Notes: a model not told the origin generated them from the sequence alone. 64,000 nt of DNA from Bacillus alkalicellulosilyticus (GCF_002019795.1 NZ_KV917381.1:4434068-4498067), one strand, 5' to 3'; shown: positions 47,928 to 62,021, counted from the first letter of the stretch. Made by a program: numbers and translations.

Positions 47928-47952
47928 CATGGATGAGTATCCATGTTTTTTT
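47926..47952 (+). terminator. Terminator after the 42-residue gene
   Basis: Perfect AACATGGAT / ATCCATGTT with a 4-nt loop and a following T run; it overlaps the last bases of the stop codon. Confidence 0.92.
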
Positions 47953-47969
47953 ATTTGATATGAAGTTGA

Positions 47970-48449
<480 letters not shown>

Positions 48450-48509
48450 ATTAATTTATCAATATGGTATAGTAATTTATACTTAATGAAAGAATTGGAG
48501 GTAGTACAG

Positions 48510-48659
48510 ATGAAGCCAAATCAATTTTCGCTTGAAACGGCCAAGATACTTTCCGAAAAGCTTAAAATGCCAATTGAACACATTATGCATACACCTCCAC
48601 ATATTATCTTGGCAAAAGTCGCTGAATTGGATAAAAAGGAAAATAACAAAGAAGAGTAG
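48510..48659 (+). CDS. YycC-like small protein
   Basis: A 49-residue protein starting MKPNQFSLETAKILSEKLKM and continuing PIEHIMHTPPHIILAKVAEL. The pattern (ISxETAxxLSEKLxxPxExxMHxPxHIL) matches the YycC family of short Bacillus proteins, as I remember it. Function is unknown. ATG 48510 follows GGAGGTAG. In B. subtilis yycC is elsewhere, so this placement between tadA and the SRP RNA is a relocation or a paralogue. Confidence 0.72.
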   Translation: MKPNQFSLETAKILSEKLKMPIEHIMHTPPHIILAKVAELDKKENNKEE

Positions 48660-48698
48660 TCAATTCCTTTATATGGGTACTATGGATTTGTGTTACTG

Positions 48699-48727
48699 TT
48701 GATTTTTTAAGGCAAACCATCTATACT
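48699..48727 (+). promoter_or_regulatory. Promoter of the SRP RNA gene
   Basis: TTGATT (48699-48704), 17-bp spacer, TATACT (48722-48727), placed about 45 bp before the mature RNA. Confidence 0.75.
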
Positions 48728-48771
48728 AAGTATTACGTCGCTTAGATGTGGCGTCAAACTATGTTATTCAA

Positions 48772-49047
48772 TTTGCCATGCTAGGTGGGGAGGTAGCGGT
48801 GCCCTGTAACTCGCAATCCGCTATAGCGAGGCTGAACTCCATCTCGAGGTCTTGTTGACGTAAGGTCTGCCCTAAGTAAGTGGTGTTGACGCTTGGGTTC
48901 TACGCAACGGAAACCCATGAACCCTGTCAGGTCCGGAAGGAAGCAGCAGTAAGTGGTCCCTTCCGTGTGCCGTAGAGTCGCCTGGGCCGAGCTAACTGCT
49001 TAGGTAACGCTTGGGTCAACTTGATCGAAAGATGGTGCATGGCATTC
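48772..49047 (+). ncRNA. scr: Signal recognition particle RNA, large Bacillus type (scRNA)
   Basis: The S domain is shown by TCAGGTCCGGAAGGAAGCAG. The Alu-type 5' domain is shown by GCTAGGTGGGGAGGTAGCGG and TGCCCTGTAACTCGCAATCC. The 3' part GGTGCATGGCATTC pairs with the 5' TGCCATGC. The length of about 276 nt fits the 271-nt scRNA of B. subtilis rather than the small 4.5S form. It lies directly upstream of dnaX, as in B. subtilis. Ends are estimates. Confidence 0.95.
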
Positions 49048-49056
49048 ATTTTATAT

Positions 49057-49092
49057 AAAGCAGTGACTATATTCCATAGTCGCTGCTTTTTT
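49057..49092 (+). terminator. Terminator of the SRP RNA gene
   Basis: AAAGCAGTGACTAT / ATAGTCGCTGCTTT with a 5-nt loop and one mismatch, then T run. Confidence 0.92.
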
Positions 49093-49165
49093 ATATATTC
49101 CTTTGAATTTCATAATATCTATGAGTATAATAAAAGGACCGAACCTATGGATAGGAGTGAGAAAA

Positions 49166-50845
49166 ATGGGCTATCAAGCATTGTATCGTGTCTGGCGGCC
49201 ACAGTTATTAAGAGATATTGCTGGGCAAGACCATATTACGAAAACATTAAATAATGCATTGGCTCAGGAAAAGTTTTCTCATGCCTATTTATTCACAGGG
49301 CCAAGAGGTACGGGTAAAACGAGTGCTGCGAAAATCATGTCAAAGGCGATTAATTGTGAGCAAGCACCAGTACCAGAACCTTGTAATGAATGTAAGGCAT
49401 GTCTTGGAATAACGGATGGATCTATTGTAGATGTTATTGAGATTGATGCAGCTTCTAATAATGGAGTTGATGAAATAAGAGACATCCGAGATAAGGTGAA
49501 GTTTGCTCCCAATGAAGTACGCTATAAAGTGTACATTATTGATGAAGTACATATGTTATCGACCGGTGCATTTAATGCGCTACTTAAAACGTTGGAGGAA
49601 CCACCAAAGCATGTTATTTTTATTTTAGCAACGACTGAACCACATAAAATTCCACTAACGATTATTTCTCGTTGTCAGCGTTTTGATTTCAAACGAATCT
49701 CAACAGATGCTATGATTGCCAGAATGAATTATATTTTGAGTCATTATGAGACAAAAGTGGAAGAGGATGCATTACATCTTTTAGCTCTTTCAGCAGATGG
49801 TGGAATGCGTGATGCTCTAAGTTTACTTGACCAAGCCATATCATATGGAGATAATGTCATTACTATAGATGATATCTTGTCAGTGACAGGAGCGGTATCG
49901 CAACAACTTCTTACTGATGTTGTATTTGCTATTCATGAACAAGATGTCGCTAAGGCACTCCAAACGGTAGACCGAATGATTAAAGAAGGAAAAGACCCAC
50001 AAAAATTCCTGGAAGATCTCATCTTTTATTTTCGGGATATTCTCTTATACAAAACAGCTCCACAGCTAGAAGATGCTTTTGAACGAGCCAGAGTGGATAA
50101 GCAGTTTGAAGAACTAGCGGCAGTGATTTCACCAAAAGTTATTTTTGAAAACATTGCGTTACTTAATGAAAGCCAACAGGAAATGAAATGGTCGACTCAT
50201 TCCAAAATATTTTTAGAAGTAGCAATGGTCAAGTTGTGTCAAAAAGATACTAGTGAAAGCGTAGTGGCTGATGGAAGTGAAATTGCGGTTTTAAAAAGTA
50301 AACTTGCAGAGTTGGAGAAAACCATTTCGACTTTAAAAAGCGGGACCGTTACAGTTTCTGCTGAGAAAGCTGATGCTACTTCGACAAGGAAGCGTCCGGT
50401 TACACAGCAATCGACTACCAAAATGGCCACACCACAAGTGAAAGAATTACTAAAAAAAGCTTCAAAACAAGACTTACATCATGTGACTCAAGCTTGGGGT
50501 AAAGTTATGGATGTAGTAAGACAACAGAACATCAGAGCACATGCGTGGTTAAGTGATTGCAAACCAGTAGCTGCATCTAATGAAGCAGTTTTACTCGCAT
50601 TTCAAAATGAAATGCACAGAGATATGATTGATACTAAATTTAAACAAGATGTAGAAGGAACTGTTTCAGAAGTGTGTCAGCGACCTTTATTGCTGTACTC
50701 CATCTTAAACGGGCAATGGAATAAAATTAGAGAAGACTTTGTTCGAGAACAAAAAGGCGACCAGCCGACTGAGGAGAAAAATCCTGTTATTGATGAAGCA
50801 ATAAAATTGGTTGGATCTGAATTAATTGAAATAGTTGAATCATAA
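49166..50845 (+). CDS. dnaX: DNA polymerase III subunits gamma/tau
   Basis: A 559-residue clamp-loader ATPase. Walker A GPRGTGKT is at 45-52, the zinc module uses Cys64, Cys73, Cys76 and Cys79, the DEVH Walker B is in IIDEVHMLS, and the SRC sensor is in ISRCQRFDF. The C-terminal tau part (about 370-559) is less conserved, with a coiled coil near 380-400. ATG 49166 follows AGGAGTGAG; homologues begin MGYQALYRVWRPQ. It heads the dnaX-ebfC-recR-yaaL-bofA group. Confidence 0.97.
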   Translation: MGYQALYRVWRPQLLRDIAGQDHITKTLNNALAQEKFSHAYLFTGPRGTGKTSAAKIMSKAINCEQAPVPEPCNECKACLGITDGSIVDVIEIDAASNNGVDEIRDIRDKVKFAPNEVRYKVYIIDEVHMLSTGAFNALLKTLEEPPKHVIFILATTEPHKIPLTIISRCQRFDFKRISTDAMIARMNYILSHYETKVEEDALHLLALSADGGMRDALSLLDQAISYGDNVITIDDILSVTGAVSQQLLTDVVFAIHEQDVAKALQTVDRMIKEGKDPQKFLEDLIFYFRDILLYKTAPQLEDAFERARVDKQFEELAAVISPKVIFENIALLNESQQEMKWSTHSKIFLEVAMVKLCQKDTSESVVADGSEIAVLKSKLAELEKTISTLKSGTVTVSAEKADATSTRKRPVTQQSTTKMATPQVKELLKKASKQDLHHVTQAWGKVMDVVRQQNIRAHAWLSDCKPVAASNEAVLLAFQNEMHRDMIDTKFKQDVEGTVSEVCQRPLLLYSILNGQWNKIREDFVREQKGDQPTEEKNPVIDEAIKLVGSELIEIVES

Positions 50846-50871
50846 TAAAATGAACATGGAGGAGATTTACT

Positions 50872-51183
50872 ATGAAAAACATGGGACAAATGATGAAGCA
50901 AATGCAAAAAATGCAAAAGGATATGGCGAAAGCGCAAGAGGCGTTGAAAGAGAAAACTGTAGAAGCTACTGCTGGTGGTGGCGTAGTAACAGTTGTAGCA
51001 AGTGGGGACAAACGTATTCTTGATGTGAAAATTTCTGAAGAAGTAGTTGATCCTGATGATGTAGAAATGCTACAAGACCTAATTTTAGCAGCAACTAATG
51101 ATGCTCTAGCCAAAGTTGATGCCCTTGTTGAACAAGATATGGGCAAGTTTACAAAAGGTATGAATATACCGGGATTATTTTAG
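50872..51183 (+). CDS. ebfC: Nucleoid-associated protein EbfC (YaaK/YbaB)
   Basis: A 103-residue YbaB/EbfC DNA-binding protein. The methionine/glutamine-rich N-terminal helix ([20 protein letters not shown]) and the conserved [20 protein letters not shown] strands are typical. It binds DNA as a tweezer-like dimer. It is conserved between dnaX and recR across bacteria. ATG 50872 follows GGAGGAG. Confidence 0.95.
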   Translation: MKNMGQMMKQMQKMQKDMAKAQEALKEKTVEATAGGGVVTVVASGDKRILDVKISEEVVDPDDVEMLQDLILAATNDALAKVDALVEQDMGKFTKGMNIPGLF

Positions 51184-51195
51184 GAGGCTAGCGGG

Positions 51196-51792
51196 ATGCA
51201 ATATCCTGAACCCATTGCAAAACTAATCGAAGGATTCATGAAATTACCAGGAGTTGGTCCAAAAACGGCTAGTCGATTGGCTTTTCATGTCTTGAATATG
51301 AAAGAAGACAGTGTACTTGATTTTGCTAAGGCACTGGTTAATGCAAAACGTAATTTAACGTATTGTTCAGTTTGCCATAATATTACTGATACCGATCCTT
51401 GTCGTGTTTGCGATGACTCCTCGCGTGATCAAACAACAGTTTGTGTTGTTCAAGATGCAAAGGATGTTATAGCGATGGAGAAAATGCGTGAATACGTTGG
51501 GTTATACCATGTTCTTCATGGAGCGATTTCTCCGATGGAAGGGATTGGACCTGAAGATATTAAAATTCCTGACTTATTAAAACGGCTTCAAGATGATAAA
51601 ATAACAGAAGTGATTATTGCTACAAACCCTAACATTGAGGGTGAGGCTACAGCAATGTACATTTCTCGTTTAATCAAACCAACAGGGATTAAAGTGACAA
51701 GGATAGCGCATGGTTTGCCTGTTGGCGGCGATTTAGAATATGCGGATGAAGTTACTTTATCAAAAGCAATTGAAGGTCGCCGTGAATTATAG
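51196..51792 (+). CDS. recR: Recombination protein RecR
   Basis: A 198-residue RecR. The helix-hairpin-helix [15 protein letters not shown] (18-31 region), the C4 zinc finger (Cys57, Cys60, Cys69, Cys72) and the Toprim domain with [13 protein letters not shown] and [15 protein letters not shown] are present. It acts with RecF and RecO to load RecA at gaps. ATG 51196 follows AGGAGG, which overlaps the ebfC stop. Confidence 0.97.
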   Translation: MQYPEPIAKLIEGFMKLPGVGPKTASRLAFHVLNMKEDSVLDFAKALVNAKRNLTYCSVCHNITDTDPCRVCDDSSRDQTTVCVVQDAKDVIAMEKMREYVGLYHVLHGAISPMEGIGPEDIKIPDLLKRLQDDKITEVIIATNPNIEGEATAMYISRLIKPTGIKVTRIAHGLPVGGDLEYADEVTLSKAIEGRREL

Positions 51793-51804
51793 GAGGGGAT
51801 AATT

Positions 51805-52017
51805 ATAGTTTTTAAGAAAAAAGGCTATATTCGAGCTAAAGAGGACAATCGATTATTAAGTATTATTGAATCACTAAAGCATGAATTAGTGACTCAACAA
51901 TCGATAGTAAAAAAAAGTGTTGACCCATCCCCAGCTGTCTTAGCGAAAGTAAAGCTCTTAGAAGCAAAATATTTATTTTTATTGCGTGAAGCGAGGAAAA
52001 GAAATACATCGATGTAA
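51805..52017 (+). CDS. yaaL: YaaL family protein (DUF2508), non-standard ATA start
   Basis: A 70-residue protein between recR and bofA, as in B. subtilis. After the start it reads VFKKKGYIRAKEDNRLLSII and ends near EAKYLFLLREARKRN, the DUF2508 pattern. No ATG, GTG or TTG exists at the expected start: the frame between the upstream TAG and VFKKK contains GAG GGG ATA ATT ATA. The ATA at 51805 lies eight bases after AGGAGG, exactly where homologues have ATG (MVF...). The first regular start in frame is a GTG at codon 29. Either a rare AUA start, a start-codon mutation or a sequence error. Confidence 0.7.
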   Translation: MVFKKKGYIRAKEDNRLLSIIESLKHELVTQQSIVKKSVDPSPAVLAKVKLLEAKYLFLLREARKRNTSM

Positions 52018-52057
52018 GAACAGTAAGGAGAACATTGCCCTTAGTGTTCTTTTTTTT
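52017..52057 (+). terminator. Terminator after yaaL
   Basis: AGAACAGTAAGG pairs with CCTTAGTGTTCT (one mismatch) and is followed by eight T. Confidence 0.88.
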
Positions 52058-52112
52058 ATTGCCTTGCATATAAATACTATAGGCTTGTCAGTATGGAGTG
52101 AGGTGAAGACGA

Positions 52113-52376
52113 TTGGATCCGATTTTGATTGTTTCGTTAGTAGGAGGATTAATTTTTTTATTGCTTATTGTGGGAGCGCCGATTAAACCTTTGCGTTTTT
52201 TAGGACAGGCAGCAGTAAGATTATTAATTGGGGCATTGTTTTTGTTTTTCCTAAATGCCTTTGGCTCTTTGTTTGGTTATAGCATCCCGATTAATGCTGT
52301 TACAGCTTCAGTATCAGGCTTTTTAGGAATTCCGGGAGTTGTCTTGTTAATCGCCATTGACTACTTTATTCTATAA
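52113..52376 (+). CDS. bofA: Pro-sigma-K processing inhibitor BofA
   Basis: An 87-residue, almost wholly hydrophobic protein with two membrane helices, conserved GAPIKPLRFLGQAAVRLLIG and the C-terminal GIPGVVLLIAIDYFIL. BofA holds the SpoIVFB protease inactive in the forespore membranes until the sigma-G signal arrives. The start is TTG at 52113 after GAGGTGA. It is the last gene before rrn operon 2, as in B. subtilis. Confidence 0.95.
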   Translation: MDPILIVSLVGGLIFLLLIVGAPIKPLRFLGQAAVRLLIGALFLFFLNAFGSLFGYSIPINAVTASVSGFLGIPGVVLLIAIDYFIL

Positions 52377-52420
52377 AAATAACCCGTGGGAATTACTAAT
52401 AATTACCACGGGTTATTTTA
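52376..52420 (+). terminator. Terminator after bofA
   Basis: AAAATAACCCGTGGGAATTA pairs with TAATTACCACGGGTTATTTT almost perfectly, with a 4-nt loop and T-rich end. Confidence 0.92.
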
Positions 52421-52502
52421 TTGCTTTCTGTTATCTATATATGGTAAGATGAATTTCCTGTTGTTAATACAAAACAAACAAAAAACATTTTTTAAAAAAG
52501 TG

Positions 52503-52532
52503 TTGACGACAGAATAAATAGTGTGATATTAT
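52503..52532 (+). promoter_or_regulatory. rrn operon 2 promoter
   Basis: TTGACG, 18-bp spacer, TATTAT, identical to operon 1 with the same A/T-rich upstream part. Identity between the two operons begins about 60 bp upstream (near 52443). boxA GCTCTTTGAAAAC follows at 52559-52571. Confidence 0.8.
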
Positions 52533-52697
52533 ATAAAAGTTGCTTTAACAACAACATAGCTCTTTGAAAACTGAACAGAACAAAGCCAAGCGAAGAGATA
52601 CATGATATCTCATTGTCATTGCAAAATGGCAACCCCGTCATTGTAAAATGACAAAAAGTTGCGAAAGCAACACTTTTATGAGCTTAATCAACTCACT

Positions 52698-54253
<1,556 letters not shown>

Positions 54254-54609
54254 TGGAGTAATACTCTAGTCGAAGTTCAAACCTTGTGTTTGAACTATAG
54301 CTTGCGCTTTGTTCGTTCAGTTTTGAGGGAGTTATCTCTCAAGTAAGAATATGCAGTGATGCCTTGTGCTCCTGCGCGCTCCTTGCGTCGCTTTCTCGTC
54401 GCAAAGCTGCACGTAGTAGTTTCAAGTAGCTTATCAAGAAGGTAAGCAAATCAGCTGCTTTGATCTTTGAAAACTAGATAGTAATGCATTAAGATTTTAC
54501 CGGCTCGTTATTATTTGATATCGAGTGAGTGAATCTGAGAAGTCAAGAATTCTTCAAACGTCTTAAGTCAATCTATGGATTGATTAATAACTAGATGATT
54601 TATCATCAA
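54254..54609 (+). other. 16S-23S spacer, operon 2 (no tRNA, extra 105 bp)
   Basis: A 356-bp spacer, 105 bp longer than in operon 1. The first ~89 bp agree with operon 1. From 54343 to about 54461 lies a segment absent from operon 1, with a GC-rich core (about 54363-54413) containing TTGCGTCG / CGTCGCAA arms. After the boxA-like GATCTTTGAAAAC the two spacers are related but diverged. No tRNA is present. Confidence 0.8.
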
Positions 54610-57542
<2,933 letters not shown>

Positions 57543-57622
57543 ATAAATAAGACGAAGATTGACTACAATGCATACTATCTAGTTTTGAGAGATCACGTAA
57601 GTGATGTTTCAATTATATAAGG

Positions 57623-57738
<116 letters not shown>

Positions 57739-57745
57739 TGAGATA

Positions 57746-57778
57746 AAGTACACTTCAATGTAGGTGTGCTTTTTTTGT
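57746..57778 (+). terminator. Terminator of rrn operon 2
   Basis: Imperfect stem AAAGTACAC / GTGTGCTTT (one G-T pair) with a following T run. It has decayed relative to the perfect palindrome after operon 1. Confidence 0.8.
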
Positions 57779-57821
57779 TATATTAAGACAAATACTTAAC
57801 AAAATAACGAGAAAAGAAAAA

Positions 57822-58073
57822 CCATTACCGTAACTGAGAGGAAAACAGTGCAAGTGGTAATGGAAACCAATGAACCGTGCCCGAAGCAGAGGGAAAAGCA
57901 GCCCCAACGGTAACGGAAATCAAAAACCATTACCATAACCGAGAGGAAAACAACGCAAGTGGTAACGGAAACCAATGAACTGTGCCCGAAGCAAAGGGAA
58001 AAGCAGCCCAAGCGGTAACGGATATCAAGAACCATTACCGCAACCGAGAGGAAAACAACGCAAGTGGTAACGG
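57822..58073. repeat. Tandem repeat array B downstream of rrn operon 2
   Basis: Five GGTAACGG-type blocks start at 57856 (GGTAATGG), 57909, 57961, 58014 and 58066; steps are 53, 52, 53 and 52 bp. Two unit types alternate: one with CCATTACC...CCGAGAGGAAAACAACGCAAGT, the other with CCGTGCCCGAAGCAAAGGGAAAAGCAGCCC. They make a 105-bp dimer. The leader TACTTAACAAAATAACGA before it is shared with array A. The remaining gap to gin (58074-58261) shows only a small CTATCT...AGATAG hairpin. Confidence 0.9.
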
Positions 58074-58261
58074 AAACAACCCAAAAGAAAAACAATCCCA
58101 AAAAGGATACCATTCAGCAATAGCCTAAATAAATGCTATCTTTTGTGAGATAGACAGACACGAGCAAGTTGTGTGAGACATAACAATAAAAAGAGCGAAA
58201 ATTTAAAACAAAGTATATAATTCAAAAAAATAGGAAATCAATGGTAGTGGGGGTGAAGGCC

Positions 58262-58465
58262 ATGAAGCCTATAACAAATACATCTATACCTGTAAAAAAG
58301 GAATGCGTGGTATGCAACCAATCTAAAATAGACGGAATTCATTTATTTGACCACTTTATTTGTGTAACATGTGAGCGAGAAATGGTAAAGACCGACCCAA
58401 CTGATGAATATTACCACTACTATTTAGAAAAACTAAGGAAAATCAGAATACCTAAAAGTAGTTAA
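58262..58465 (+). CDS. gin: Anti-sigma factor Gin (CsfB)
   Basis: A 67-residue zinc-ribbon protein with two CXXC pairs (Cys15/Cys18 in CVVC, Cys34/Cys37 in CVTC), GIHLFDHFICVTCEREM and a tail with YYHYYLEKLRKIRIP. Gin/CsfB binds and inhibits sigma-G (and other sigma factors) so that late forespore genes wait for engulfment. ATG 58262 follows GGGGGTGA; the frame is open seven codons earlier without a better site. The position after the rrn operon matches csfB of B. subtilis. Confidence 0.9.
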   Translation: MKPITNTSIPVKKECVVCNQSKIDGIHLFDHFICVTCEREMVKTDPTDEYYHYYLEKLRKIRIPKSS

Positions 58466-58498
58466 AGAATGAGCGGTAGCCCTGCTTGTTCTTTTTTT
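58464..58498 (+). terminator. Terminator after gin
   Basis: AAAGAATGAGC pairs with GCTTGTTCTTT (two G-T pairs) and is followed by a T run; it starts at the gin stop. Confidence 0.8.
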
Positions 58499-58560
58499 CA
58501 TTCCTTGTACCTAAAAAATCATTTATAATAATAAGTAAATATTAATAAAGGAAGTTTACG

Positions 58561-60012
58561 ATGACTGAGAAAAGCCAAGCCCCTTTGTTTACTCGACTGA
58601 TAGAACATAATAAAAACGAATATCAATCCTTTCATGTTCCAGGACATAAAGGAGGGCGAGTTTTTTCTTCTCAAGCTAAAGATTGGTTCTTTCCATTACT
58701 TCAGTTGGATCAAACAGAAGTTGAAGGTCTTGATGATTTGCATGACCCTCAAGGAGTTATTGAGCAAGCACAGAGGTTAGCAGCAAAAGAATTTAACGCA
58801 ATGCATACGTTTTTCCTTGTGAACGGAACTACAGTAGGAAACCTTGCTATGATTATGGCAACATGTCAAGAAGGTGATGTAGTTCTTGTGCAGCGCAACA
58901 GTCATAAATCGATACATCATGCATTAAAGTTAGCTAAAGTATACCCTGTCTATTTAGAACCGCAATTTGAACAGGATATAGAATTAACTACATCGGTACC
59001 AATAAGAACCGTATTAAAAGCAATTGACAAGTTCCCAAATGCTAAAGCTTTGGTTTTAACAAATCCAACATACTATGGGATAACCACAAACCTCACAGAA
59101 ATGATAAGTGTAGCACATTCCAATGGTATACCAGTGTTGGTTGATGAAGCACATGGTGCCCATTATGGAATTGAAGGTCCTTTTCCATCAAGTGCAATTT
59201 CGCAGGGAGCTGATATTGTAACTCAATCCGCTCATAAAACCTTACCTGCTATGACAATGGGGAGTTATCTTCATTTTAACAGTAGACTGGTTTCTATAAA
59301 AAAAGTAGCCGAATATTTAGAGATGCTACAATCGAGTAGTCCTTCATATCCAATTATGGCATCACTTGATTTAGCTAGGCAATATAGGCAGGATTTAACG
59401 CAGGAACAAGTGAGTAGTATTTACAATGCTACTGAAACTTTTCGTAATTTACTTGGAGAGATTCCACAGTTTGAGGTAGTCTCTTTGACGCCGGAGTCCG
59501 ATGATGAAATTGACCCTTTAAAGGTCACTGTTAGGACGAAATGTTATGCGTCAGCAAAAAAAATACAAAAACTGTTGGAAGATAAGGGGATCTATACAGA
59601 GTTAGCGAGTGACATACATATTTTATTTGTATTGCCGTTATCCGTTATAGATTACACTGAAGTGGTTGAACGAATTAGACAAACAGTCGAAAGTCTTCCG
59701 CCAATCAACCGTGTAGAGAAAATGTCATGGCAACATTCAAATGATATTTCCGATTTGGCGTTAACTTATAAAGAAATGAAACAGTACAAACAGAGAAAAG
59801 AACATATTGATAAAATTGAAGGAAAGATTGCTGCAGAAAATGTCATTCCATACCCGCCCGGCATACCTTTAATAGTAGAAGGAGAAAAAGTCACGGCAAC
59901 TATGGTAAAACAAATCAAAAGGTTACTTTCTGCAGGAGTTTCCTTTCAAGGACACACGAAATTAGAGCATCTATCCATTTATGATACAGATGTAGAAAGA
60001 GGAAATTCATGA
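58561..60012 (+). CDS. yaaO: Orn/Lys/Arg decarboxylase family PLP enzyme (YaaO-like)
   Basis: A 483-residue fold-type I decarboxylase. The N-terminus has FHVPGHKGG, then [24 protein letters not shown] and [11 protein letters not shown]. The PLP site is [10 protein letters not shown] with the Schiff-base lysine in [18 protein letters not shown] (about 226). The C-terminal domain holds [12 protein letters not shown], whose glutamate is a family hallmark. Substrate (ornithine, lysine or arginine) cannot be decided from sequence. It overlaps tmk by 4 bp, so the two are coupled. xpaC and yaaN, present before yaaO in B. subtilis, are absent. Confidence 0.9.
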   Translation: MTEKSQAPLFTRLIEHNKNEYQSFHVPGHKGGRVFSSQAKDWFFPLLQLDQTEVEGLDDLHDPQGVIEQAQRLAAKEFNAMHTFFLVNGTTVGNLAMIMATCQEGDVVLVQRNSHKSIHHALKLAKVYPVYLEPQFEQDIELTTSVPIRTVLKAIDKFPNAKALVLTNPTYYGITTNLTEMISVAHSNGIPVLVDEAHGAHYGIEGPFPSSAISQGADIVTQSAHKTLPAMTMGSYLHFNSRLVSIKKVAEYLEMLQSSSPSYPIMASLDLARQYRQDLTQEQVSSIYNATETFRNLLGEIPQFEVVSLTPESDDEIDPLKVTVRTKCYASAKKIQKLLEDKGIYTELASDIHILFVLPLSVIDYTEVVERIRQTVESLPPINRVEKMSWQHSNDISDLALTYKEMKQYKQRKEHIDKIEGKIAAENVIPYPPGIPLIVEGEKVTATMVKQIKRLLSAGVSFQGHTKLEHLSIYDTDVERGNS

Positions 60013-60635
60013 AGCGTGGTTTGTTTATTACCTTCGAAGGTGGAGAAGGAGCAGGAAAAACAACAGTTATGCAGAAAGTAAATAAAGAACTATTATCCAA
60101 AGGCTTTAATACGATAGTAACAAGAGAGCCTGGTGGGATAAAGATCTCAGAAAAAATTAGGGAAGTCATCTTAGACCCTTCTCATACGGAAATGGACAGT
60201 CGGACTGAAGCTTTATTATATGCAGCTGCACGAAGACAACACTTAGTTGAAAAAGTGATACCAGCTCTTTCTGAAGGCACCATGGTCCTTTGTGACCGTT
60301 TTATCGATAGCAGCTTGGCTTACCAGGGATTTGCTAGAGGGTTAGGAGTAGAAGAGATCTTTTCAATTAATCAATTTGCGATTGAGGGCTATATGCCAGA
60401 TGTAACACTCTTTTTTGACATTGATCCAGAAGAAGGTTTAAAGAGAATTGAAAGGGACAGTGAAAGAGAAATTAACCGTTTAGATAAAGAAAAACTATCG
60501 TTTCACCAAAAGGTTCAAGAAGGCTATCATTTTTTAGTAAACAAATACCCCCAGAGAATTGTTGTAATTAAAGCAAATCAACAAGTGGAAGATGTATATA
60601 CCGACGTCATGAGGGAACTGGTGAAAAGAATCTAA
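60009..60635 (+). CDS. tmk: Thymidylate kinase
   Basis: A 208-residue dTMP kinase. The P-loop [11 protein letters not shown] is at 9-19, TREPGG follows (the dTMP-binding Arg), [12 protein letters not shown] is the DR[FY] motif, and the LID region is near [14 protein letters not shown]. It makes dTDP for DNA synthesis. The ATG overlaps the previous stop (ATGA). It opens the conserved tmk-darA-holB-ricT-yabA run. Confidence 0.97.
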   Translation: MKRGLFITFEGGEGAGKTTVMQKVNKELLSKGFNTIVTREPGGIKISEKIREVILDPSHTEMDSRTEALLYAAARRQHLVEKVIPALSEGTMVLCDRFIDSSLAYQGFARGLGVEEIFSINQFAIEGYMPDVTLFFDIDPEEGLKRIERDSEREINRLDKEKLSFHQKVQEGYHFLVNKYPQRIVVIKANQQVEDVYTDVMRELVKRI

Positions 60636-60678
60636 TCTTGCACTCAAAATGATAATGCAAGATAATAGATGAAAATGA

Positions 60679-61020
<342 letters not shown>

Positions 61021-61034
61021 AGGGTGTTTTTTTC

Positions 61035-62021
61035 ATGAGTTGGACAGAATTAAATGAAGTACAACATAAAGTAGTAAAAATTTTAACAAATAGCATTACT
61101 AGAGATAGATTAGCACATGCTTATATTTTTGAAGGGCCTCGAGGTACAGGAAAAAAACAAGTAGCTTTTCAGTTAGCGAAAAGCTACTTTTGTAAGGAAA
61201 GACAGGATTATGAACCTTGCCAACAGTGCGTTGATTGTAAGCGAATAGAGTCAGGTAATCATCCGGATGTTCATCTAATCGCTCCAGATGGACAGTCTAT
61301 AAAAAAACAACAAGTCGAGCATCTTCAAAAAGAATTTTCCTATCGAGGAGTAGAGTCTAACCAGAAGTTTTATATTATTGAACATGCAGAGAAAATGACA
61401 GCAAGTGCATCTAACAGTTTATTAAAATTTCTAGAAGAACCTAGTTCTCCGACAATCGCAGTATTGCTTACGGAAAATTTACATCAAATGTTAAGAACCG
61501 TGCTTTCACGAAGTCAAATACTATCATTTACACCGCTACAAAGAAAAAAATATATAGAACAATTAGTTGAGCATGGTATAAGTGAGACGGTAGCTCATAT
61601 ATTGGTTGAATTGACGGCAAATATTACCGAAGCAGAGACACTTTGTCAAGACGACTGGATTGTACAAGCACGAAATGTAGTGTTACAATTAACTGAAGAG
61701 GTTTACTCTAGGCCTCATCATGTTTTTTTTACATTACAGGAAAAGTGGTTGCCCCATTTCCAAGGAAGGGAACAGGGGGAACTTGGATTAGACTTAATGC
61801 TCTTATGGTATAGAGATGTTTTATATAGCAAGGTGGGTCATTCATCGGACTTGGTGTTTATTGACCGAAAAAATGAATTGGAAACGCAAGTGCTTTATAA
61901 CTCAGAAGATAAAATTAGCAAGCAAATAAAGGCGATATTTGAGGCTAAGCGGCATTTGCAGGCAAATGTAAATCCACAATTATTAATGGAAAAGCTTTTG
62001 CTGAAGTTACAGGAGGGATAA
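61035..62021 (+). CDS. holB: DNA polymerase III delta' subunit
   Basis: A 328-residue clamp-loader subunit homologous to dnaX. FEGPRGTGKKQVA occupies the P-loop position (34-41), but Lys41 replaces the usual Ser/Thr, consistent with delta' not binding ATP. The zinc module uses Cys53, Cys62, Cys65 and Cys68. The LLKFLEEPSS and SRSQILSFTPL segments are conserved. It lies 14 bp after darA; B. subtilis yaaR, which lies between these genes there, is missing. Confidence 0.93.
   Translation: MSWTELNEVQHKVVKILTNSITRDRLAHAYIFEGPRGTGKKQVAFQLAKSYFCKERQDYEPCQQCVDCKRIESGNHPDVHLIAPDGQSIKKQQVEHLQKEFSYRGVESNQKFYIIEHAEKMTASASNSLLKFLEEPSSPTIAVLLTENLHQMLRTVLSRSQILSFTPLQRKKYIEQLVEHGISETVAHILVELTANITEAETLCQDDWIVQARNVVLQLTEEVYSRPHHVFFTLQEKWLPHFQGREQGELGLDLMLLWYRDVLYSKVGHSSDLVFIDRKNELETQVLYNSEDKISKQIKAIFEAKRHLQANVNPQLLMEKLLLKLQEG

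Noticed and set aside
57796-58113. Open reading frame on the minus strand across array B (105 codons, 35-residue periodicity)
   Set aside because: Same cause as in array A: no Shine-Dalgarno before the ATG, and the peptide is only the translated DNA repeat.
61035-61160. holB as a second functional ATPase gene
   Set aside because: The P-loop position reads GPRGTGKK, lacking the Ser/Thr needed for ATP binding, and length and zinc module fit delta'.
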